From the NCBI RefSeq assembly GCF_000764305.2, contig NW_025944985.1, forward strand, positions 200,341 through 264,340: DNA of 64,000 bases, in the 5' to 3' direction. The notes under the pieces were generated by a model, which worked only from the letters and a program-made list of their open reading frames with translations, had not been told where the DNA came from and searched no databases. This stretch comes from Hyalella azteca. Lineage: Eukaryota; Arthropoda; Malacostraca; Amphipoda; Hyalellidae. Made by a program: the position numbers and the translations under genes. Position 1 is the stretch's first letter; every line of letters begins with the position of its first letter. Of this stretch, positions 58,201 to 64,000 are shown piece by piece.

Positions 58201-58500
58201 GTAGCGGGGTGGAGTGAACTCCGTAACAGAATAACACAGAGACAAAACAGGATATTAACCATTTTAATTCTTGGTTTAATTGTGATATAGAAGAAATATG
58301 CCTCTGTCAAATGGCGTCTAGGTTATTGTCACAATTTTTCCCGTATGAAGTGTGGGGTCAAGGTGTAGCATAATGTCTCGCACAGTTTTACTTTACGTGT
58401 GTCCAACACAAATGAATAGTGATGAAAATGGCACCGCTTGTGTGCCAACCGAAAAAAATTTTGCCGCCTCACTATTAAGTTTCAAAGTCGCTCAATGTGA

Positions 58501-58734
58501 GACGAGTCTTTCATATTTGAGGTCTCTACAAAAGCTCAAACATTGCAAACTCTGGAAGAGAGGGCTGTTTACACAGAACTGTTTACACAGATGTACAACC
58601 TGGACTCAGAATTCAGGACCAAACACATTTTTAATAGATGTGTTCACCTTGTGAGACTTGGAGATTGTAAAATTATTTTTCATACGGCTAAAAATATAAT
58701 TTTCAGTCACTTGAGTTTATTTAAATCATCATAA
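58501..58734 (+). CDS. Candidate exon or gene fragment, unrecognised
   Basis: A 77-codon frame lies between TGA and TAA. Its first part is protein-like: VSTKAQTLQTLEERAVYTEL then FTQMYNLDSEFRTKHIFNRC, followed by a lower-complexity tail. The Leu/Glu pattern suggests a helix. A donor-like GTGAGA or GTAAAA in the second half could end an exon. Two other plus frames are also open here, which weakens the case. No family recognised. Confidence 0.2.
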   Translation, partial: DESFIFEVSTKAQTLQTLEERAVYTELFTQMYNLDSEFRTKHIFNRCVHLVRLGDCKIIFHTAKNIIFSHLSLFKSS

Positions 58735-59036
58735 TCGCTATACTGATGATAAGTTTTTCATTTCTGTATTAATAAATTCATACAGAAAAAGCACTAAAAC
58801 ATCGCTTTATTAATGACGGGCGTTCCTCAATCTATGTTGTTCATCGAAAATTCTTTAAAGAACAACATTGGACGAAGAATTCTGAAGAATTTAAGCAAAT
58901 TTTACTTGCAAAATTTAGAATTTTATTCAAAACTTATTCCTTAAATTTTGATGCAAATCAAAAATATTTATTTGCCATTGAGTGGATTTCCGTTAGTCAC
59001 CCAATATTATTTCGCAACTTAGACAAATCTGAAGCT

Positions 59037-59080
59037 GTGCACTAGGGTGCAGCAGTGCATTAGAGTGCGGCATTGCACTA
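59037..59080. repeat. 18-bp minisatellite, left remnant
   Basis: About 2.4 copies of the GTGCACTAGAGTGCAGCA unit with substitutions, directly left of the retrotransposon fragment. Confidence 0.8.
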
Positions 59081-59089
59081 TATAGCATG

Positions 59090-59888
59090 TTCTCAGCACC
59101 AGGACCGGATGGAATTCCGGCAGTGTTGCTGAAGAAGTGTGTTGAAACTCTTTAGGCTCCGCTCACAATGCTCTGGAAAGCCTTGATGATGGAGGAAATT
59201 ATTCCTGAGGACCAATAAGTGGGACTGATAACGCCAATCCACAATTAAAGGAGGCTCGAGGGACGGACCTCAAAATTACAGACCGGTGACCTTGACCTCA
59301 CAGGTGATCAAGGTTTTTGAGAACATAGTGGTCAGTAGGCTTGTCCAATATATGGAACAGGCTGACCTGTAGAATAATGGACAACATGGTTTCCGGCGAT
59401 ATCTTTCCTGTTTGTCACAGTTACTGGAACACCATCACCGCCTTATTGCCCTACTGGAGAAGGGAGCTGGCGTGGATGTATGAGTATTGTACCTGGACTT
59501 TGCTAAAGCTTTTGACAAAGTTAACCATGGGGTGCTCTTCAGAAAGCTGAAACTGTTGGGGATAGGAGGAAACCTGTTAGGAGGGATCCACAACTTACTT
59601 ACAAATAGAGTACAAGCTGTCGCAATTGGAAACTCAAAATCGAGAGAAGCGAGGGTGATTAGCCGACTACCACAAGGCTCGGTGCTTGGCCCGATCTTGT
59701 TCCTCATCCACATCGCCGACATCGATTCGAAGCTTACCCACGCATCTGCATCGTCATTTGCGGACGATACAAGAGTGCTGATGAAAATCGCAGAGGACCT
59801 AGCCTGCGAGAGGTTACAGGATGACTTGTCGTCAATCTACAATTAGGCCCTAGTGAATAATATGCAATTCAACGGCACCAAGTTTTAA
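59090..59888 (+). pseudogene. Non-LTR retrotransposon reverse transcriptase fragment (jockey/CR1-like)
   Basis: The frame starts in the fingers region with SAPGPDGIPAVLLKKC and continues, after a frameshift at 59160-59260, with VTLTSQVIKVFENIVVSRLV, QHGFRRYLSCLSQLLEHH, the palm motif VLYLDFAKAFDKVNHG, LPQGSVLGPILFLI and the catalytic box SFADDTRV (FADD at 59757-59768). It stops at MQFNGTKF. In-frame stops occur at 59153 (TAG), 59370 (TAG), 59481 (TGA) and 59844 (TAG). These motifs are diagnostic of non-LTR retrotransposon RT, which copies element RNA at the target by target-primed reverse transcription. The endonuclease domain and C-terminal part are absent here. Dead copy, flanked on both sides by an 18-bp minisatellite. 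Confidence 0.95.
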
Positions 59889-60052
59889 TATGCAGCAGAG
59901 TGCATCAGTGCACTAGAGTGCAGCAGTGCACCAGAGTGCAGCAGTGCACTAGAGTGCAGCAGTGCACTAGAGTGCAGCAGTGCACTAGAGTACAGCAGTG
60001 CACTAGAGTGCAGCAGTGCACTAGAGTACAGCAGTGCACTAGAGTGCACACA
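59889..60052. repeat. 18-bp minisatellite
   Basis: About nine copies of GTGCACTAGAGTGCAGCA; TGCACT-AG-AGTGCA is a perfect hairpin within each. It resumes immediately after the retrotransposon fragment. Confidence 0.95.
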
Positions 60053-60198
60053 GAGCGCACTGTTTATCACGCGGCATCAGAGCGGCGCTGGGGCGCCTTA
60101 TCTCGCGAGGTCTTATCATCGCGTCCATTAATTCGCTGATAAGAGCAGCCTTTATGCGGCCAAGCTGATAACGCCTCAAAGAAGTCCTGCAACAGCCA
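60053..60198. other. GC-rich spacer with repeated GATA words
   Basis: TTATCACG, CCTTATCTCGCG, TCTTATCATCG, CTGATAAGAG and CTGATAACGC occur within about 110 bases. No frame is recognised. Confidence 0.5.
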
Positions 60199-60445
60199 AC
60201 ACTGACACTGACACTCTGACACTTGCGTACACTGACACACACCGACATTCTCCCATACTGACACTCTCCCATACTGACATTCTCCCATACTGACACTCTC
60301 CCATACTGACACTCTCCCATACCGACACTCTCCCATAATGACACTCTCCCATACTGACACTCTCCCATACTGACACTCTCCCATACTGACACTCTCCCAT
60401 ACTGACACTCTCCCATACTGACACTCTCCCATACTGACACTCTTC
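60199..60445. repeat. 16-bp minisatellite
   Basis: About 14 copies of ACTGACACTCTCCCAT. An inverted partial copy, GGGAGAGTGTCG, lies just past the end (60463-60475), so the right edge can fold back on the array. Confidence 0.95.
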
Positions 60446-60464
60446 TACACCTCCTCATCGTTGG

Positions 60465-60660
60465 GAGAGTGTCGTTATTGTCGTTCCTCCATTTATATTT
60501 ATCCATCATCCAACATATACTTCTCTCCTATTCCCACACTTTCCTTCACCCTCTCCCACTATACTCCACTCATCCTTTCCTACGTCCCTATCCATCAATC
60601 ACATTCTTCTCACAATTATATTCCATCAATCACAATCATATCCTCATCCTTTTAACCTTA
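60465..60660. other. T/C-rich low-complexity stretch
   Basis: CATCAATCACAATC- and TTCTCTCC-type words without a fixed period. Overlapping Ser/Leu-rich frames are spurious. It abuts the 3' end of the minus-strand retrotransposon fragment. Confidence 0.6.
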
Positions 60661-60792
60661 TTATGAGCTTATGACATCTCAGCGCTGATGCGCCGCCTTC
60701 GTTGTCCTCCGTCTCTAAGTCTTCGATTGGCAAATCACCCCGCCCTTGGGTCCCGGATGTAACGTTGGACGTGTTCCGTCTATATGCCCTCC

Positions 60793-61529
60793 TCAATTAA
60801 TTGGGCCAGCTGATGCAAGATGCAGTAGCTTGTCACTTGCTGAGGGTAGTTTCCAGTAGCTGGTCGATCCGGGATCTTTCTCAAAAACGTTTTCACTCGT
60901 CTCTTGCGTGTCGCAATTAAGGGTGAACTCCCCTCCTCTCAGCACCTTCAGCAAGGCATTAAACAACCTTGGTCGTAACACGAGCAGTGATCCCTGACGA
61001 AGAGCCTGTACTCTGGCAGAGGCTCGACTATTTAATGGGGGAACCCTGCATAGTCTCCCCCTCCTTTCGTTGTAATATGTCACTATTTTGGTCTCACTTT
61101 CAAAGTGGGGAGCCAGTCCGGTTATCATCTTCAAAGTGTACAGTATGATATACCTCTCTCTTCTCCTCTTTAGTGAGTACAGTCCCAGGTGTTTCAACAT
61201 GCCCAGTAATTCAGCTCCAGCTTCTTCATACCGCTGATCCTAGACGTGAAGGTCCGCTGGACTGACTCCAGTTTCTACACCGCATCCGCCTTGATCGAGC
61301 GGAGCCCAAAGCTGGCAGCAGTACTCAAGATTGGGGAGCACGATGGGTCTGCAGAGCAAAATTGTTGGTGATACTTCTTTCATTCAAAATTCCGCCAGAT
61401 CCACCATATCCGTTGTTTGCCTCGCGCAACTATTTCCTCGATGTGGTCATCGAACGTGGCTTCAGTATTCATCGACACTCTGAGATCTTGAACAAGTTGA
61501 TCTTCAACCACTCCTCCAAATTACTTTTT
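60793..61529 (-). pseudogene. Non-LTR retrotransposon ORF2 C-terminal fragment
   Basis: Read on the minus strand from 61529: VVEDQLVQDLRVSMNTEATF, DDHIEEIVARGKQRIWWIL, a TGA near 61384, RPIVLPNLEYCCQLWAP, a frameshift near 61.3 kb, LKHLGLYSLKRRRERYIILY, GRLCRVPPLNSRASARVQAL and a final ASDKLLHLASAGPIN before the stop. The LEYCCQLW and LYSLKRRRERYIILY blocks typify the region following RT in jockey/CR1-like elements. A 3' untranslated tail probably runs to about 60665. It supplies almost exactly the part missing from the plus-strand fragment at 59.1-59.9 kb, but in inverted orientation. Inactive. Confidence 0.9.
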
Positions 61530-61884
61530 TCTCAATCATCATTCACACTCTTGTTGTCACACAATCCTACACATTAACTCGCTCTCAATCATAATCCACA
61601 CTGTTATCCTCACCCACCATTCATCGACCTATTCACATAACCATTTCACGAATCTTGAATCAATTGATAACCATATAGAACGAAATGCAGATCAATTGAT
61701 CAAGCAACAACATGCATCGTAAAGTATCGTAAATTCTTTGACTCAACTTTGACACAAGCCGTTGGTTCCTAGACAACTATGGAATGAATCGTAGATAAAT
61801 AGACTGATTGATCAAGGAATGACATGAAACGTACTGTCGATCTCGCCTTGATTGCACATACGTAAAGTCGAGTAGAGAGCCTAG
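61530..61884. other. AT-rich DNA
   Basis: CACTCTTGTTGTCAC and CAATCATAATCCACAC words give a weakly repetitive look at 61.5-61.65 kb. Nothing else was recognised. Confidence 0.5.
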
Positions 61885-62255
61885 CCAAGACAAGGATCGT
61901 ATATCGATAGCTGCAGTCAAGACAAGGATCGTATATCGAAAGCTGCAGTTAATTAAGACACTGATCGGATATCGATTGTTGCAGCTAGGAAAAGGATCGT
62001 ATATCGATAGTTGCAGTAACGACAAGAAACGTATATTGATAGTTGCAGTTACGACAAGGATCGTTTATCGATAGTTGCAGTTACAAAGGATCGTACAGCG
62101 ATACTGGCAGTTACGACAAGAATCGTATATCGATATTTGCAAGTATACGACAAGGATCATATATCGCTAATTGCAGTTACAAGTATCATATATCGATAAC
62201 AGCAGGCACGTACGACAAGGTTCGTATATCGACAGGTACGACAAAGGATCGATGC
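61885..62255. repeat. About 31-bp minisatellite carrying TATCGATA
   Basis: About 12 copies of a unit with GACAAGGATCGTATATCGAT then AGTTGCAGTTAC. Several copies contain exact TATCGATA; others are changed at one position. TATCGATA is the DRE bound by DREF in Drosophila and contains the CGATA core of BEAF-32 sites; any such role here is inference. Confidence 0.92.
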
Positions 62256-62427
62256 AGGAAGCAGCTTGTCCAGGTCGCGAAGATCGTCAGGATTGTAAGT
62301 GCAATCGCAGGCGCCGCGACTGCAGCGATAAGAACCGCGCTAAAAACTGGCAGCGCTCTGATCCGCCTGCCGCGCGGTCACGGCTATACATTTTTGCGAA
62401 ATTTCCTGTCCGATTCTTGGAAGTGAC
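62256..62427. other. GC-rich spacer
   Basis: Contains GCGATAAGAACCGCGC and GCCGCGCGGTCACGGC. Short frames on both strands are not recognised. Confidence 0.5.
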
Positions 62428-62778
62428 ATCAGTACAGAGATTGTTCTCATAGAACCATCGGCACAGAGATTGTTCCCATAGGGTCGTCAGTACAGAGATT
62501 GTTCTCATAGAACGCATCGGCACAGAGATTGTTCCCATAGGGTCGTCAGTACAGAGATTGTTCTCATAGAACGCATCGGCACAGATATTGTTCTCGTAGA
62601 GACATCAGTACAGATATTGTTCTCATAGGGCCGTAAGTACAGAGATTGTTCTCATATAGCTTTCTGTACAGAGATTGTTCTCATAGTGCCTTCAGTACAG
62701 AGATTGTTCTCATAGAGCCACCAGTAAAGAGAGTGTTCTTATATAGCATAGCCATAAGTACAGAGATTGTACATGGTT
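62428..62778. repeat. 29-30-bp minisatellite
   Basis: About 12 copies of AGTACAGAGATTGTTCTCAT followed by AGAACGCATCGG-like variable bases. Two sub-variants (TTCTCATAGAACGCATC and TTCCCATAGGGTCGTC) alternate in the left half, giving a higher-order period of about 60 bp. Confidence 0.95.
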
Positions 62779-62837
62779 TCATTTTCTTAAAAAAAATTTA
62801 GGCGGCTTGGTTGACGGTGAACAGCTTACTGGAGTGT

Positions 62838-63012
62838 GCGCCGGCAGTCTATTTGCACAGACGAATCTCTGGAAACACGGATGATTTAGCAGGCACAGAC
62901 GACAAATTTTTGAACAGACAGACGACTCAGCAGGTGCAGACGCAGACGACGAGAATCTGAACAGACTGCAGGATGCCTGACAGGCGCAGACGAAGGAGTG
63001 TCGCAACACAGG
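62838..63012. repeat. Degenerate CAGACGA-based repeat
   Basis: GCACAGACGA, AACAGACAGACGA, GTGCAGACGCAGACGA and GGCGCAGACGA recur with CAGCAGG and CTGAACAGACTG words, roughly every 35-40 bp. Confidence 0.65.
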
Positions 63013-63489
63013 CGAGCCTGACAGTCTATCTGAACGCCCCAAATAGTTTTGATAAGTGCTGCGGAGGTGCGGCGTTCAACAGATAAACTCGCTCTCCTTA
63101 TCTCGAGCTTGACTAAGTATGCATTTTTTATTATAGGGTGAGGGGCATTAGCCAAAGATATCTTAGATGATCAAAAGTAGGAAACATGCAGCGTACATTA
63201 AAGCTCAGTGATAGTGGCATTAGTTTATCAGGAACCTTCACAGATATACACTAGAGCTTTCTTACCGACATATCCATTTGAACTTTGATAACAATCATGG
63301 TCTGAATTTTAGTTATTCGCGTACCCTGATTGTACATTAATTATTATACACGAACAGATTTTTAGCCAATGTCTTTGCACTGTCAACGCTTTAACTCTAA
63401 GTTGACTTTGTTTTATTGGTCGTTGGAATTCTTGTACATTCCGCACACTGCAGTCCGAGTTTAGAATTTAATGACTCAGTTCTTCTCTC
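63013..63489. other. Unique DNA
   Basis: Contains CCTTATCTCGAG and TTGATAAGTGC in its GC-rich left part, AT-rich thereafter. No gene was recognised. Confidence 0.5.
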
Positions 63490-63805
63490 GGAGCACTGCT
63501 GCTGGGATGCTGTGGTGCTGTGCTAAGAGAGGCTGTGGTGCTGTGATGAGTGACGCTGTGGTGCTGTGATGAGTGACGCTGTGGTGCTGTGATGAGTGAT
63601 GCAGTGGTGCTGTGAGGTAAGTGACGCTGTGGTGCTGCGATAAGTGACGCTGTGGTGCTGTGGTAAGTGACGCTGTGGTGCTGTGGTAAGTGACGCTGTG
63701 GTGCTGTGATGAGTGACGCTGTGGTGCTGTGCCAAGTGACGCTGTGTGCTGTGCTAAGTGACGCTGTGGTGCTGTGCTAAGTGATGCTGTGGTGCTGTGT
63801 CGGTT
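63490..63805. repeat. 23-bp minisatellite
   Basis: About 13 copies of GACGCTGTGGTGCTGTGATG plus AGT, with GTAAGT, GCTAAGT and GATAAGT variants. Confidence 0.95.
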
Positions 63806-63905
63806 GCTAACTCAGATGTACTGCATCTCAGCAATTAAAGTTTGGCCATCTTGAAGGCGAGTTTCGGCTTGGATATTAAGGGATATTGTACTAATTATGA
63901 ACAGG

Positions 63906-63940
63906 TATAAATAGCGGGTTGTTAAGTCAGGCATGATGTA
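63906..63940 (+). promoter_or_regulatory. Possible TATA box near the window end
   Basis: TATAAATAGCGGG at 63906 is followed by AAGTCAGGCATG, an Inr-like word slightly closer than usual. No gene can be seen before the window ends. Confidence 0.2.
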
Positions 63941-64000
63941 GGATACCCGAATAAAATTATTTTTGCGGAAAAAACTCGGAACAAATCAAGAATTTTCAAA

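Noticed and set aside
57600..58240. Complete LTR retrotransposon or certain solo LTR
   Set aside because: I could not find TG...CA ends with a matching 4-6 bp duplication, a primer-binding site or any gag/pol sequence nearby. Kept only as a promoter-like module.
59435..59722. Minus-strand 95-codon frame
   Set aside because: It is the antisense shadow of the reverse transcriptase fragment.
60039..60509. Frames with repeating SVWESVSMGECQYGR-like peptides
   Set aside because: The 16-bp period cycles through all three frames, giving a 16-residue repeat in each. This is a property of the minisatellite, not a protein.

Overview
This window looks like non-coding DNA from an animal nuclear genome. 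An arthropod is most plausible and a crustacean is a reasonable guess. The support is limited: an AT-rich background with GC-rich islands, no operons, MITE-like elements, a 551-base assembly gap, and one clearly recognisable gene family, the reverse transcriptase of a jockey/CR1-like non-LTR retrotransposon of a kind common in arthropods. I found no complete cellular protein-coding gene and no rRNA or tRNA. The longest open frames almost all lie inside tandem repeats. A few short frames with splice-site-like edges (22.3, 48.8, 56.8 and 58.5 kb) are listed as low-confidence candidate exons.

Layout. 0-18.2 kb: AT-rich DNA broken by about a dozen minisatellites, including a GC-rich block at 5.1-7.2 kb where six arrays are packed end to end, and a foldback element near 9.5 kb. 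18.2-34.0 kb: about 16 kb almost free of tandem repeats, with a G-run cluster at 23.8 kb, a short duplication at 32.9 kb and one MITE. 34.0-47.5 kb: a 17-bp array interrupted by a TA-flanked inverted-repeat element, a dense GATA-motif cluster at 39.8-40.0 kb, and several copies of a short MITE family with ends like CACTCAAAGAAATGA. 49.7-50.9 kb: two adjoining large arrays (GC-rich, then 31-bp). 53.5-55.0 kb: a diverged satellite of about 150 bp. 55.3-56.8 kb: a 39-bp array carrying a TA-flanked 316-bp MITE, the assembly gap, and a 36-bp array. 57.7-58.2 kb: a compact promoter-like module. 59.0-61.5 kb: two oppositely oriented retrotransposon fragments, one nested in an 18-bp minisatellite. 61.9-63.8 kb: four more arrays.

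Three themes recur. Many minisatellites have units built around a short perfect palindrome. Transposon-like insertions sit inside minisatellites, so the empty site can be read off. GATAAG/CTTATC motifs recur in the GC-rich shoulders of the arrays. No pathway or gene cassette can be reconstructed; function would have to be sought in chromatin, replication or small-RNA biology.
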